Below, one piece after another: positions 49,126 through 62,289 of a stretch of 64,000 nucleotides of DNA. The first letter of the stretch is position 1. The number at the start of each line of letters is the position of its first letter. The stretch spans positions 3,224,001 through 3,288,000 of the forward strand of contig NZ_AP023179.1 in the NCBI RefSeq assembly GCF_013426915.1, read 5' to 3'. The position numbers were made by a program, and so were the translations under genes. Source of the stretch: Paraburkholderia sp. PGU19. Its GTDB lineage: Bacteria > Pseudomonadota > Gammaproteobacteria > Burkholderiales > Burkholderiaceae. The notes beneath the pieces were generated by a model, which was given only the letters and a program-made list of their open reading frames with translations, ran no database searches and had not been told where the DNA came from.

Positions 49126-50397
49126 TTATTGACGGCCTTCGCCGTGCCCCAGCACGACGTATTTCATCGATGTCAGCCCATCCAGGCCGACGGGACCGCG
49201 CGCATGCAGCTTGTCGTTGGAAATGCCGATCTCAGCGCCCAGCCCAAACTCGAAACCATCAGCAAAACGCGTCGATGCATTGACCATCACGCTCGCCGAA
49301 TCCACTTCGCGCAGGAAGCGCATCGCGCGATCGTGGTCTTCCGTGACGATGGCATCCGTGTGATGCGAGCCGTATTCGTTGATGTGCTCGATCGCCTGAT
49401 CGACGCCGTCGACCACCTTGATCGCCAGCACGGGCGCGAGATATTCGGTGCGCCAGTCTTCTTCCGTTGCATCGACTAGCGGTTGCACGCCCGCCGCTTC
49501 GAGCACCTTGCGCGCCGCGGGATCGACACGCAGTTCCACGTCCTTGCCGCGATACAGCTTGCCGAGCGCCGGCAGCACTTCCGCCGCGATGCCGCGTGCG
49601 ACCAAAAGCGTCTCCATCGTGTTGCAGGTGCCGTAACGATGGGTCTTCGCGTTATCGCAGACCGTCATCGCCTTCGCGATGTCCGCACGATCGTCGACAT
49701 ACACGTGGCAAATGCCATCGAGGTGCTTGATCATCGGCACGCGCGCTTCTTCCATCAGACGCGCGATCAGGCTCTTGCCACCGCGCGGCACGATCACGTC
49801 GACGTATTCCGTCATCGTGATCAGCTTGCCGACTGCGGCACGATCGGACGTCTCGACCACTTGCACCGCTTCCTGCGGCAAGCCCGCTGTTTCGAGCCCT
49901 TCGCCGATCAGCTTCGCCAGCGCCGTGTTGCATTCGAGCGCTTCCGATCCGCCGCGCAAGATCGTCGCGTTACCCGATTTGAGGCACAGCGCAGCCGCGT
50001 CGATCGTCACGTTCGGCCGCGATTCGTAGATGATGCCGATCACGCCCAGCGGCACGCGCATCTGGCCGACCTGAATGCCGCTCGGCCGATACTTCAGATT
50101 GCTGATCTCGCCGATCGGATCGGCCAGCGCAGCCACTTGCCGCAAGCCTTCGACCATCGTCTTCAACGCCTTGTCCGACAGCGTCAGACGATCGATGAAC
50201 GCAGCGTCGTGGCCCTTGTCGCGAGCGCTGGCGAGGTCACGCGCATTCGCTTCTTTCAGTTTGGCCGTCTCGCGTTCGATGGCGACTGCAATGGCTTCGA
50301 GCGCGGCATTCTTCGCCGCCGTCGACGCCCGCGCCATCGCACGCGATGCGTGACGCGCGCGGCGGCCGAGGTCGGTCATGTACTGGTCGATATCCAT
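49126..50397 (-). CDS. proA: Gamma-glutamyl phosphate reductase
   Basis: A 423-residue aldehyde-dehydrogenase-like enzyme of proline synthesis. The catalytic cysteine is in [13 protein letters not shown], the NADP-binding [20 protein letters not shown] region precedes LRGGSEA, and [14 protein letters not shown] is conserved. The partner glutamate 5-kinase (proB) is not here; in Burkholderia it sits elsewhere. A 229-bp gap separates it from holA, so it may have its own promoter. Confidence 0.97.
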   Translation of the reverse strand: MDIDQYMTDLGRRARHASRAMARASTAAKNAALEAIAVAIERETAKLKEANARDLASARDKGHDAAFIDRLTLSDKALKTMVEGLRQVAALADPIGEISNLKYRPSGIQVGQMRVPLGVIGIIYESRPNVTIDAAALCLKSGNATILRGGSEALECNTALAKLIGEGLETAGLPQEAVQVVETSDRAAVGKLITMTEYVDVIVPRGGKSLIARLMEEARVPMIKHLDGICHVYVDDRADIAKAMTVCDNAKTHRYGTCNTMETLLVARGIAAEVLPALGKLYRGKDVELRVDPAARKVLEAAGVQPLVDATEEDWRTEYLAPVLAIKVVDGVDQAIEHINEYGSHHTDAIVTEDHDRAMRFLREVDSASVMVNASTRFADGFEFGLGAEIGISNDKLHARGPVGLDGLTSMKYVVLGHGEGRQ

Positions 50398-50626
50398 GAT
50401 GATTCCCGTTGTGCCGCAATATGCGTGGATGCGGCAGACAGTTTCTGTAAGCGGAACGATCCGCCGATTGTATGACGTGTGACAGTTGTCTGCTCGGGCG
50501 AGCGGCGTCGTGTCACGGGCTGGGAACGGCTGCCGCGCCGCGTTTGCGATGAACCTGGGTGTTCCGCCGATACGCTCGCGCTATTCAAGCGAGGTCAGCG
50601 TCCAGATCCGTCAGGCGTGCGACAGC

Positions 50627-51751
50627 CTACGACGGTCGGCGCATTGGCGCCGGTCGCGCTGGAGCTGGCCGATTCGGCATGCCACGCACCGGAGAAGCGG
50701 ATGCACCGGCGACGGCCATCGCAAGTTCGAAAAGCCCCGCCCACGGATCGGGCGGCGGATCATTCCGATGATTGCCCGGCGTGCCGCCCGACAACCCCTT
50801 CACCTGTCGATCGAGCTTCGCCGCGAGCGCCAGCGCCTTTTCCAGCGACGCCTCCGTCACACGCGACAACGCCGGTCCAACGAGCCGCTCACGCGGCCCC
50901 CACACGCGGTTCTCGCGCAGCAGCATCGGCAGCGGCTTGCCCGCCTCGACACCGCGCTTGATGCGCAGCAGCGTGCGAATTTCTTCGACGACAGCCCACA
51001 GCACGAGCACGGCCGCTTCGCCTTCGCCCTTCAGCCCGTCGATCATCCGCGACAGACGGCCGACATCGCCCGCGAGCATGGCTTCGTTGAGTTTGAACAC
51101 GTCGTAGCGCGCGACGTTGAGCACGGCGTCGTGAACCTGTTCGAACGACAGCGCGCCGGACGGATACAGCAGCCCGAGTTTCTGGATCTCCTGATGCGCA
51201 GCAAGCAGGTTGCCTTCGACGCGTTCGGCGATGAATTGCAACGAGCGCTTGCCCTCTTCGCCCGCCGCAACGCGCTGCCCTTGCTGCGCAAGACGCTGCC
51301 CAACCCAACCCGGCAACTGCGCTCGCTCGACGGGATCGATCTTCAACGCGACGCCCGCATCGGCCAGCGCGGTGAACCACGCGGCCTTTTGCGTCGCCGC
51401 ATCAAGACGCGGCAGCGTCACGAGCGTCAGCACGTCGGGATTCGCCGACGCGGCCAACGTCTTCAGCGCATCCGCGCCTTCCTTGCCGGGCTTGCCCGTC
51501 GGGATGCGCAATTCGACCAGTTGCCGGTCGCCGAACAGCGACATCGACTGACTCGCGCCAAGCAGCGAACTCCAGTCGAAGCCGCGCTCCACCGTGAACA
51601 CTGTGCGGTCGGTAAAGCCGTTCGCACGCGCCGTCGCGCGGATGCGGTCGCACGCTTCCTGCGCGAGCAGATGCTCGTCGCCGTACACGACGTACAGACC
51701 GGCGGGACCTTTCGCGAGATGCGCTTCGAGCGCGTCAAGACGCAGTTGCAT
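50627..51751 (-). CDS. holA: DNA polymerase III delta subunit
   Basis: A 374-residue clamp-loader subunit. YVVYGDEHLLAQEACDRI at the start, the GASQSMSLFGDRQLVELR segment and the helical C-terminal collar domain (VLVLWAVVEEIRTLLRIKRG; PMLLRENRVWG) match HolA. The C terminus ends in an Arg/Pro/Ala-rich extension (NRPAPARPAPMRRPS) beyond the usual end. It opens DnaN for loading on DNA. It follows lptE by 42 bases, the widespread leuS-lptE-holA order. Confidence 0.95.
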   Translation of the reverse strand: MQLRLDALEAHLAKGPAGLYVVYGDEHLLAQEACDRIRATARANGFTDRTVFTVERGFDWSSLLGASQSMSLFGDRQLVELRIPTGKPGKEGADALKTLAASANPDVLTLVTLPRLDAATQKAAWFTALADAGVALKIDPVERAQLPGWVGQRLAQQGQRVAAGEEGKRSLQFIAERVEGNLLAAHQEIQKLGLLYPSGALSFEQVHDAVLNVARYDVFKLNEAMLAGDVGRLSRMIDGLKGEGEAAVLVLWAVVEEIRTLLRIKRGVEAGKPLPMLLRENRVWGPRERLVGPALSRVTEASLEKALALAAKLDRQVKGLSGGTPGNHRNDPPPDPWAGLFELAMAVAGASASPVRGMPNRPAPARPAPMRRPS

Positions 51752-51793
51752 GGCGACGGATGATCGAGAGTGAAAGCAGGTCGATGCTGTGGA

Positions 51794-52345
51794 TCAAAGC
51801 GGCGGCGGCGGCAGTGGTGCACGCGGCGAGACGCCCGGCACTTCCTGGCCCGGCGCCGGATGCAGCGAGCGCACGACGGCAAGACGGCGCATCAGCTGAT
51901 CGACGGCGTCGTTCTGCATGTCCGCATAAAGAATGTCCGCTTCCGAAGCCTTCGCTTGCGAGAACTGGTCGCTATACGTCATCGCGCGATTCAGATGGAT
52001 CGCGCTCGGCGGAATCAGCAGCGTGCCGTCCGTGCCGCGCACCGTGTAGTTCAGCCAGTAGTCGAGCGCATATTCTTCGACGACGCCCAGCGAGTTCAGC
52101 GTCAGCACGCTGTTGCCGCGCCCTTCGGAAATCGACAGGACGGCGTCTGCGTTGGCGGGCGACGTCACGATGACGGTGTCGCTGCCGCCCTGCACCATGC
52201 GCGTCAAGCGCGCAGCGACGGGCGCCGACGCCCCCGTAATAGCGAGGCGCTTGAACGCGTAGTCCTGCTGGCCGCGCAGCTGGAAGCCGCACGCGGACAG
52301 CAGCGCCGCGCTGCACGCCAGAGTCAAAAACGATCTGCGAGTCAC
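51794..52345 (-). CDS. lptE: LPS-assembly lipoprotein LptE
   Basis: A 183-residue outer-membrane lipoprotein that plugs the LptD barrel and helps insert LPS. The signal peptide is TRRSFLTLACSAALLSAC, with lipobox LSAC followed by GFQLRG, the conserved LptE start. The GTG start at 52345 is chosen because AGGAG lies five bases before it and it places the signal correctly; the open frame extends ten codons more. The C terminus is proline-rich (PRAPLPPPPL). It lies 42 bases after leuS. Confidence 0.94.
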   Translation of the reverse strand: MTRRSFLTLACSAALLSACGFQLRGQQDYAFKRLAITGASAPVAARLTRMVQGGSDTVIVTSPANADAVLSISEGRGNSVLTLNSLGVVEEYALDYWLNYTVRGTDGTLLIPPSAIHLNRAMTYSDQFSQAKASEADILYADMQNDAVDQLMRRLAVVRSLHPAPGQEVPGVSPRAPLPPPPL

Positions 52346-52387
52346 ATGAGCTCCTGGTTCGCAGTTAAAGCGCAATCGATGCGTGCA

Positions 52388-55685
<3,298 letters not shown>

Positions 55686-55766
55686 GTGTCGTGCCTCGCT
55701 TCTCGCGTTTCTTCTCGCGTTTGATACCGTGTGTGCCTGCGCGTCCGCCGTCTGCCCGATGCGGCG

Positions 55767-56504
55767 CTACGCCTGCGTCCGCGCTGGCGCGCGTTCGCCG
55801 TGGGAGTCTTTCGCGCCGCTGCGTGCGTTATCGGGCGCATCGCCTGCGGGCGCGCAGACATACGCGTGCAGATCGTGCGCGAAGCCGTCGAGTTCCTCCG
55901 ACAACTGCCGCACCATCCGCCCGAGCACGTTATAGGCGAGCACGGCGGGAATCGCGACGACGAGGCCGAACGCCGTCATGATGAGCGCCTCGCCGACGGG
56001 ACCCGCGACGTTCTCGATCATCGCCTGCCCGCTTTGCGCGATGCTGCCAAGCGCGTGATAAATGCCCCAGACGGTGCCGAGCAAGCCGACGAACGGCGCC
56101 GTGCTGCCCACCGACGCCAGCAGCACCTGCCCAAACTCGAGCCGCCGCTGCGAACGGTGCAGCGCCTGGCGCAGCGCCCGCAACACGCGTTCGCTGCGTT
56201 CGACGCGCGCGAGCAGCACGCCCGGCGTTTCGACTTCCGACGCCTGCAGCGCCGCTTCCGCCAATGGAGAAAAGATGTGCTCGCGATCCGCGAGACGCAG
56301 CGCAGCGACGCCATCGGACAGCGTCGGCGCCTGCCAGAAGCGCGCGATGGCGCGCGGCCCTTGCCGCTTCGCGCGGCTCAGTATCCAGCTCTTGACGATC
56401 AGGAAACACCAGCTCGCAACCGACATCGCCAGCAACACGTACGCGACGCCATGCGTGATGGCGTCGCTGGATTGCAGGTAGTGGATGATGCCGGTGTCTG
56501 CCAT
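55767..56504 (-). CDS. exbB: ExbB/TolQ/MotA proton channel family protein
   Basis: A 245-residue inner-membrane protein with three hydrophobic helices. The hallmark region is VGSTAPFVGLLGTVWGIYHAL with GEALIMTAFGLVVAIPAVLA, forming the channel around the ExbD helix. No tonB gene is beside it, so the energised receptor is unknown. The cytoplasmic loop is large (about residues 35-130). It lies 62 bases after dapB on the same strand. Confidence 0.9.
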   Translation of the reverse strand: MADTGIIHYLQSSDAITHGVAYVLLAMSVASWCFLIVKSWILSRAKRQGPRAIARFWQAPTLSDGVAALRLADREHIFSPLAEAALQASEVETPGVLLARVERSERVLRALRQALHRSQRRLEFGQVLLASVGSTAPFVGLLGTVWGIYHALGSIAQSGQAMIENVAGPVGEALIMTAFGLVVAIPAVLAYNVLGRMVRQLSEELDGFAHDLHAYVCAPAGDAPDNARSGAKDSHGERAPARTQA

Positions 56505-56566
56505 CGGAGCTCTTTGGTCGCCTCGGCTACGACGCCTTGGCGGGTGAGAACAGGCTGACGCGGGGC

Positions 56567-57364
56567 TTAGTGCAAGCCGAGCACGTCCTGCATGTCGAAC
56601 AGGCCATTCGAACGGCCTTCGAGGAAACGCACCGCGCGCACCGCGCCTTGCGCGTACGACAGGCGGCTCGCCGACTTGTGCGTGATTTCAATGCGCTCGC
56701 CGATGCCCGCGAACAGCACCGTGTGATCGCCGACGATATCGCCGCCGCGAATCGCCGAAAAACCGATGGTGGACGGATCGCGTTCGCCCGTCACGCCTTC
56801 GCGCGCGTAGACGGCGCAGTCTTCGAGCTTGCGGCCAAGCGCATTGGCGATCACCTCGCCCATCGTCAGCGCCGTGCCCGACGGCGCGTCGACCTTATGA
56901 CGGTGATGCGCCTCGATGATTTCGATGTCGTAGCCTTGCGAGAAATGCTTCGCGGCGAATTCGAGCAGCTTCATCGTCACGTTCACGCCGACGCTGAAGT
57001 TCGACGCGAACACGATGCCGATCTTTTCCGACGCAGCGCGAATCTGCGCTTTTTGCGCGTCATCGAAACCCGTCGTGCCGATCACGAGCTTCGTGTTCGT
57101 GCGCAGCGCCGCGTCGATGTGAGCGAGCGTGCCTTCGGGGCGCGTGAAGTCGATCAGATAGTCGGATTGCGCGAGCACGGCGTCGATATCGTCCGACATC
57201 AGCACGCCCGTCTGCTTGCCGAGAAACGCGCCGGCGTCCTGGCCGAGTTGCGGCGCGCCTGTGCGGTCGAGCGCGCCCGACAGCGTGACTTCAGGATCGT
57301 TGAGGACGGTTTCGATGAGCATCCGGCCCATGCGGCCCGACGCGCCGGCGATGGCAATTTTCAT
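56567..57364 (-). CDS. dapB: 4-Hydroxy-tetrahydrodipicolinate reductase
   Basis: A 265-residue enzyme of the lysine/diaminopimelate pathway. The nucleotide-binding motif is [16 protein letters not shown] at the N terminus; the catalytic region is [18 protein letters not shown], with the conserved His pair and the lysine. [20 protein letters not shown] is near the C terminus. It follows bamE and precedes exbB on the same strand. Confidence 0.97.
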   Translation of the reverse strand: MKIAIAGASGRMGRMLIETVLNDPEVTLSGALDRTGAPQLGQDAGAFLGKQTGVLMSDDIDAVLAQSDYLIDFTRPEGTLAHIDAALRTNTKLVIGTTGFDDAQKAQIRAASEKIGIVFASNFSVGVNVTMKLLEFAAKHFSQGYDIEIIEAHHRHKVDAPSGTALTMGEVIANALGRKLEDCAVYAREGVTGERDPSTIGFSAIRGGDIVGDHTVLFAGIGERIEITHKSASRLSYAQGAVRAVRFLEGRSNGLFDMQDVLGLH

Positions 57365-57513
57365 GGGTAGTCCTGCTAACAGCGCCTGAACATCGCGCCG
57401 ACGTGCAGCGCGCGCAGAGGCGACAAAAGATACGAAGCGGGCGACGTCTCACAGCATAGCGGCAAGACGCATGACGGACGGACGCGCCGCCCGTCATGTT
57501 AGGGACAACGGAA

Positions 57514-58404
57514 TCAGCCGCCCGTTCCCGTTCCCGATTGCGAGGAAGATTGCGACGACTTGACGGGCGCGTCCTTCGACTGGCCGTTGTTGCTTTCCGG
57601 GCCCGTCGGGCCAACGGGGTTGTCGCTTGGTACGCCTTGCATCTGCGGAGGCGGCGGACGCGTGAAGCGGAACTGCGGCTGACCCGGCTCCGTCGAGTTC
57701 TGCGGCACGCCACCGTTAGACGGCGGCGTATTCGCGCGCACCGAGGGCGTCGCACCCGGCGCGGGCGCTTGCACCGCGTTGGTCAGGCGGTTCGCAGCCT
57801 GCGCGGCCTGCGCGTTCGCGTCGACTGCGGGCAGATTGCCGGCCTGCGCGGCGTCGGACGTGGCCGAGCGCGCGGTGTCGGGCACGGTAACAGGCGCTGC
57901 CGCTGCAGCCGCCGCGCTCGCCTCGGCCGTCGCGCTGGCGACGACAGGCGCAGCAACCTTCACCTTCTTGCCCGTGCGATCGCCGTCGATTTCAGCAAGC
58001 AGTTCGAGGTTGGACGGCAGATCTTCGCCGCCCGACCAGCTCGCCACGCGATCACCCGTGAAGTTCACGATGAAATCGCGCTGCTGCACGACCGACGTCG
58101 AGCCTCGCTTGAAATAGAAGACGTAGTCCCAGCGGTCCGCGTGGAACATATCGGATAGAAGCGGCGTGCCGAGTACCTGCCGGACCTGCGCGCGCGACAT
58201 GCCAACCTGCATTTGCGCAGCCGCTTCCTTCGACACGAAGTTACCTTGAACCACGGTAATGCGGTACGGCGTGATGCTTTGGGCAAAACGCTGAGTCAGG
58301 CTGTCATACGTGGAACATCCAGCAAGAACCGCCACCGCCGCCGCGACGATCAAGGTACGCCGTACGCGGCTCCCCCGGTTGATCAATAGAGCTTTTGGAA
58401 TCAT
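57514..58404 (-). CDS. bamE: Outer-membrane assembly lipoprotein BamE, long form
   Basis: A 296-residue lipoprotein. The signal peptide (RRTLIVAAAVAVLAGC, lipobox LAGC) is followed by the SmpA/OmlA domain (ITPYRITVVQGNFVSKEAAA; VGMSRAQVRQVLGTPLLSDM; DRWDYVFYFKRG), which helps the Bam complex insert outer-membrane proteins. From about residue 140 the protein is an Ala/Pro/Gln/Ser-rich disordered extension of roughly 150 residues, absent from the 113-residue E. coli BamE. It is divergent from fur. ATG 58404 places the signal at the start. Confidence 0.92.
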   Translation of the reverse strand: MIPKALLINRGSRVRRTLIVAAAVAVLAGCSTYDSLTQRFAQSITPYRITVVQGNFVSKEAAAQMQVGMSRAQVRQVLGTPLLSDMFHADRWDYVFYFKRGSTSVVQQRDFIVNFTGDRVASWSGGEDLPSNLELLAEIDGDRTGKKVKVAAPVVASATAEASAAAAAAAPVTVPDTARSATSDAAQAGNLPAVDANAQAAQAANRLTNAVQAPAPGATPSVRANTPPSNGGVPQNSTEPGQPQFRFTRPPPPQMQGVPSDNPVGPTGPESNNGQSKDAPVKSSQSSSQSGTGTGG

Positions 58405-58515
58405 TTCCCTCACCGTGCGGGCTACGCGAGCCGCGCGTGTTTCCGTGTAAGATGACCTGAACAGCAATTCACATTACCATTAGAACCCTGCATTGTACTC
58501 TAGGGATCCCTTGCC

Positions 58516-58944
58516 ATGACCAATCCAACCGATCTGAAGAATATCGGACTCAAGGCGACCCTACCGCGCCTCAAGATTCTGGAAATCTTTCAGCACAGCC
58601 CGGTACGCCATCTGACCGCCGAAGATGTCTACCGCAGCCTGCTGCATGAAGAACTGGATATCGGGCTCGCCACGGTGTACCGCGTGCTCACGCAGTTCGA
58701 GCAGGCGGGGCTGCTGTCGCGTAGCAACTTCGAGTCCGGTAAAGCCGTCTTTGAGCTGAACGAAGGGACGCACCACGACCATCTGGTGTGTATCGATTGC
58801 GGGCTGGTCGAAGAGTTTTTCGATCCTGAAATCGAAAACCGCCAGCAGGCAATCGCGAAAGAACGCGGCTTCAAGCTGCAGGAACACGCGCTCGCTCTGT
58901 ATGGCGTGTGCACCAAAGATAAATGCCCGCATCGCAAGCACTGA
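58516..58944 (+). CDS. fur: Ferric uptake regulator Fur
   Basis: A 142-residue Fur repressor. The winged helix covers about residues 1-80 ([45 protein letters not shown]). The regulatory metal site is at HHDH (86-89), and the structural cysteine pairs are C92-C95 and C132-C137. It represses iron-uptake genes with Fe(II). The divergent bamE-fur arrangement is common in Gram-negative bacteria. No convincing Fur box was seen in the 111-bp gap. Confidence 0.97.
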   Translation: MTNPTDLKNIGLKATLPRLKILEIFQHSPVRHLTAEDVYRSLLHEELDIGLATVYRVLTQFEQAGLLSRSNFESGKAVFELNEGTHHDHLVCIDCGLVEEFFDPEIENRQQAIAKERGFKLQEHALALYGVCTKDKCPHRKH

Positions 58945-59004
58945 CGCGGGTTTCCGGGCATTTCGCGAGTGCGCGACCCGGACAGGATTGCCAGTAAGAC
59001 GCAG

Positions 59005-59041
59005 AAAGGCCCGGTCGAATTCGTCGACCGGGCCTTTTGCT
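59005..59041. terminator. Bidirectional terminator, fur/allA
   Basis: AAAGGCCCGGTCGA, loop ATTCG, TCGACCGGGCCTTT (59005-59037), with short T tails on both strands. Confidence 0.85.
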
Positions 59042-59061
59042 TTCCTCTGCTTACCCAACCC

Positions 59062-59574
59062 TCAAGCGTCCGCTGTTTCGAACGATTCACGCTCCAGACG
59101 CCACGTTTGCGGCAACGCCATTTCATCGCAATTCGGCCCCTCTCCGCCACGATCGACGACGAGGAAATCGCTAACGCGCTCCAACGCGAGCAGCGGATGA
59201 TGCCAGACGCCTCTCGCGTAATTGACGCCCTGCCAGCCGCGCGTCGAGAACGCTCTTAGCTTCGCAGGATCGAGATCGCCGGCCGGTGCGACGACGATCA
59301 GATAAGGCGCGTCCGACAGGGGCACGAACGCCTGGCTGCCGAGCGGATGCCGCTCCATCATCGCGATTTCGATCGGCCATGCACGCGGCTGCGCGCGAAA
59401 CACGTTGATCAGCGGACGGCCGCCTTGCGCGTTCACATCGACCTTCGCGAGGTCGTGATAGCGCTCAGTGGTGCCTTCGTTGATCGGGTAGTGGCGCGCT
59501 CCGTCCAGTTCGATCACGTCGCCGAATGGGGCGAACGCGTCTCGTGTCAGGCGCTCGATGCGCAGTGTGTTCAT
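59062..59574 (-). CDS. allA: Ureidoglycolate lyase
   Basis: A 170-residue enzyme that splits ureidoglycolate into glyoxylate and urea. [17 protein letters not shown] and [12 protein letters not shown] are family segments that include the metal/substrate His residues. It follows alc by 38 bases, so the two form the ureide degradation unit. ATG 59574 gives [20 protein letters not shown], the typical N terminus. Confidence 0.94.
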   Translation of the reverse strand: MNTLRIERLTRDAFAPFGDVIELDGARHYPINEGTTERYHDLAKVDVNAQGGRPLINVFRAQPRAWPIEIAMMERHPLGSQAFVPLSDAPYLIVVAPAGDLDPAKLRAFSTRGWQGVNYARGVWHHPLLALERVSDFLVVDRGGEGPNCDEMALPQTWRLERESFETADA

Positions 59575-59612
59575 GGCCGTCTCCGTCGATCGTCTCTGCC
59601 GTGCAGCGTGTG

Positions 59613-60623
59613 TTATTCGAGTTCGCCCCACAGGCGCAACCGCGATACGCCACCGTCCGGGTAAATGTTGAACCGCACGTGCGTCACGGGGCCGAGCGCG
59701 GCGAGTTCGGCGCTGAACGTATGCACGTTGTCCATCTGCAGCTTCTGTTCGGGCAACAGAACAGGCCAGAACATCGCTTGCGTGACGAGCGAATCGTCGG
59801 TGCCGCCCGTCACGGACGCTGCCTGCAGCGAGCAGCGATCGGGGAAATTGCCCTTGAAGTGCGCCGTATCCACTTCGACCTTGCGGATCACGCCCGGCCG
59901 CGCGAGCGCCACGATCGCCCAGTCGTTGCCCGGCTCGCGGCGGCGGCGCGTTTCCCAGCCATCGCCCATGTTCACACCGCGCCCCGGCATCAGCATCTGC
60001 GAGGCCGGCCCGAAATGCTGGTTGTTGGCGGCGACCAGGTACGCGCCATTTTCGACAGCAGCCAGATCGAGCAGGCTGCCGCGTTCGATGCGCTCCCAGT
60101 CGCGCTTCGGTTGCCCATAGACGCGCAGACGCGCCAGCCCGCCATCCGGATACAGATTCACGCGCAGATGCGTGAACGCGCGCGTATCGCTGACCTCGAC
60201 GTAATGATGCTGGTTGCCTTGCAGCGTGGTCGCGGGAACGAGGCTTTGCCAGTCGACGTTGTCGGCGGGTACGTCGTCGTTCGAATAGCAGGCTTCGATC
60301 GAGGCCGCGGGCGGGAAATTGCCCGTGAAGTGGCTCGTGTCGAGATCGACGCCATGCACGATGCCCGGCCGCGCGAGCCGCACCACGCAGTAGTCGTGGC
60401 CCGTCGTGCGCTTGCGGCGCGTTTCCCAGCCGTCCATCCATTTGCCGTGATCATCGTATTTGCCGGGGATGAACACGGCAGGCTGCGGGTCGAGCATCCG
60501 CTCTTTCGGTGCGAAGAATTCGTCGCTGGCGAAGAGCGCCTTCGCGCCCAGTCGCGGGTCGGCGAGGTTCATGTAGCGGCGCGTGAAGGCGGGTGCGTTC
60601 GGATCGAGAATCGGATTGGCCAT
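59613..60623 (-). CDS. alc: Allantoicase
   Basis: A 336-residue enzyme that hydrolyses allantoate to ureidoglycolate and urea. Two repeats of the allantoicase domain are visible: [16 protein letters not shown] with [13 protein letters not shown] in the first half, and [16 protein letters not shown] with [13 protein letters not shown] in the second. This double-domain structure matches other bacterial and fungal allantoicases. With allA it gives nitrogen from purine degradation; upstream allantoinase is not in the window. Confidence 0.95.
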   Translation of the reverse strand: MANPILDPNAPAFTRRYMNLADPRLGAKALFASDEFFAPKERMLDPQPAVFIPGKYDDHGKWMDGWETRRKRTTGHDYCVVRLARPGIVHGVDLDTSHFTGNFPPAASIEACYSNDDVPADNVDWQSLVPATTLQGNQHHYVEVSDTRAFTHLRVNLYPDGGLARLRVYGQPKRDWERIERGSLLDLAAVENGAYLVAANNQHFGPASQMLMPGRGVNMGDGWETRRRREPGNDWAIVALARPGVIRKVEVDTAHFKGNFPDRCSLQAASVTGGTDDSLVTQAMFWPVLLPEQKLQMDNVHTFSAELAALGPVTHVRFNIYPDGGVSRLRLWGELE

Positions 60624-60720
60624 GATCGGTTCAGTGTCGAGTTCGAGAGAGATGAGAGGCGGCGGACTACGAGTCCGCCGCGTTTGCCATGAGTGGTCGG
60701 TCAGATGGCGGAAAGCGTTG

Positions 60721-62049
60721 TCAGACTGCGTGCGCAGGGTTCGCGTGGCTCGCGCCGTCGTCGCGATCGGTGCTGGCGGGCACGAAGCGGTAGTCGCTGT
60801 CGAGGTTCAGCACGTGGCGCGCACGCGCCTTGTCGATATCGTTTTCCCACACGGCGACGACGACGGTCGCGACGCAGTTGCCGATCAGGTTGGTCAGCGC
60901 GCGGGCGATGCCGACAAACCAGTCGACGGGCAGGATCAGCACGAGGCCGAGCACAGGAATCGCGGGAATCGCCGAGAGCGTCGCGGCGAGAATCACGATC
61001 GCCGAGCCGGGAATGCCGTGCGCGCCCTTCGATGTCACCAGCGACACCAGCACGACGACGATCAGATCGTGCATCGACAGCGGCGTGTTGGTCGCCTGTG
61101 CGATGAAGATCACCGCGAGCGTCAGATAGATCGAGAAGCCGTCGAGGTTGAACGAGTAGCCGGTCGGAATCACGAGACCGACGGTCGAATCCTTCACGCC
61201 CATCCATTCGAGCTTGCGCATGATCTGCGGCAGCACGGCGTCGGACGAAGCGGTGCCGAGCACGATCGACAGTTCTTCGCGCAGATAGCGGATCAGCTTG
61301 AACACGCTGAACCCGGCGAGACGCATCACGATACCCAGCACGACGGCGACGAACACGATGCAGCTCGCGTAGAACACGATGACGAGCATGCCGAGCTGCT
61401 TCAGCGATTCGACGCCATATGTGCCCGTGGTGAACGCGATCGCGCCCAGCACGCCGAGCGGCGCGAGCTTGATGATGAAGCTCATCACGCGGAAGAACAC
61501 TTGTGCGAGTTCGTCGATCAGATCGTTGACGCGTTGCGCGCGTGGCCCGAGCAGCGAGAGCGCGGAGCCGACCAGCACGGAGAACACGAGAATCTGCAGG
61601 ATGTCGCCCTTTGCGAACGCGTCGATCGCGGTGTCGGGGATGATCTTCAGCAGGAAGCCCGCCGTGTCCTTCAGGCTCTTCGCATGCTCGGTGTAGGTGG
61701 CCAGCGACCCGGCGTCGAGCGTGCGCAGATCGATGTTCATGCCGACGCCCGGCCGCGTCGCATACGCGAGCACCGCGCCGATCACGAGCGCGATCGTCGT
61801 CATGATTTCGAAGTAGACGACGGCCTTCAAACCAACGCGCCCCACTTTCTTCAGATCACCTGCGTGCGCCATGCCGCTGACGACCACACAGAACACGATC
61901 GGCCCGATCACCATCTTGATCAGTTTCAGAAAGCCGTCGCCCAATGGACGCAGCGACTGCGCGAAATGCGGAAATAGCGCTCCGAGCACGATGCCCGCTA
62001 CGAGAGCGATCACCACCCGGCCAAACAGCGAATTGAAGAACTTCAACAC
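60721..62049 (-). CDS. dctA: DctA-type dicarboxylate/cation symporter
   Basis: A 442-residue secondary transporter (Na+/H+:dicarboxylate or glutamate family). It has many hydrophobic helices and the family signature [19 protein letters not shown], with [20 protein letters not shown] nearby. GTG 62049 was chosen: GGGAG lies six bases upstream, and [15 protein letters not shown] aligns with DctA N termini; ATG 62085 is an alternative. DctA carries C4-dicarboxylates, but its location upstream of the ureide genes and its shared regulator raise the possibility of a related substrate. Confidence 0.88.
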   Translation of the reverse strand: MLKFFNSLFGRVVIALVAGIVLGALFPHFAQSLRPLGDGFLKLIKMVIGPIVFCVVVSGMAHAGDLKKVGRVGLKAVVYFEIMTTIALVIGAVLAYATRPGVGMNIDLRTLDAGSLATYTEHAKSLKDTAGFLLKIIPDTAIDAFAKGDILQILVFSVLVGSALSLLGPRAQRVNDLIDELAQVFFRVMSFIIKLAPLGVLGAIAFTTGTYGVESLKQLGMLVIVFYASCIVFVAVVLGIVMRLAGFSVFKLIRYLREELSIVLGTASSDAVLPQIMRKLEWMGVKDSTVGLVIPTGYSFNLDGFSIYLTLAVIFIAQATNTPLSMHDLIVVVLVSLVTSKGAHGIPGSAIVILAATLSAIPAIPVLGLVLILPVDWFVGIARALTNLIGNCVATVVVAVWENDIDKARARHVLNLDSDYRFVPASTDRDDGASHANPAHAV

Positions 62050-62093
62050 GGCTTTCTCCCGGTCACGAGTTGGGGTCTTGAACATCTGTTCAT

Positions 62094-62150
62094 ACTGGTC
62101 CGACCAGTACTGTTATGGCCAATAGTAGGAAGCCGATATAGTGAGGTCAA
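62094..62150 (-). promoter_or_regulatory. dctA promoter with perfect GntR-type operator
   Basis: On the minus strand, TTGACC (62150-62145), a 17-base spacer and TACTAT (62127-62122), with the perfect palindrome ACTGGTC-C-GACCAGT (62094-62108) just after the start point. Confidence 0.7.
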
Positions 62151-62177
62151 GGATTGTCGGGAGGGTGTTTACCCGGT

Positions 62178-62190
62178 CTGGTCTGACCGG
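62178..62190. promoter_or_regulatory. Middle GntR-type operator site
   Basis: CTGGTCTGACCGG, the second copy of TGGTC-N-GACC between dctA and gntR. Confidence 0.6.
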
Positions 62191-62249
62191 CCTTCTCGCC
62201 CGGAACTTGCATGTGGGCGAAGGATTGCGCTAAACGTCGAAAGCCGTTC

Positions 62250-62268
62250 TACAATGCTGGTCAGACCG
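62250..62268 (+). promoter_or_regulatory. gntR -10 with operator at the start point
   Basis: TACAAT (62250-62255) is followed at once by CTGGTCAGACCG (62257-62268). A good -35 was not found (TTGCGC gives a 19-base spacer). Confidence 0.55.
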
Positions 62269-62289
62269 CACCGAGCCGCTGCCGAGATC

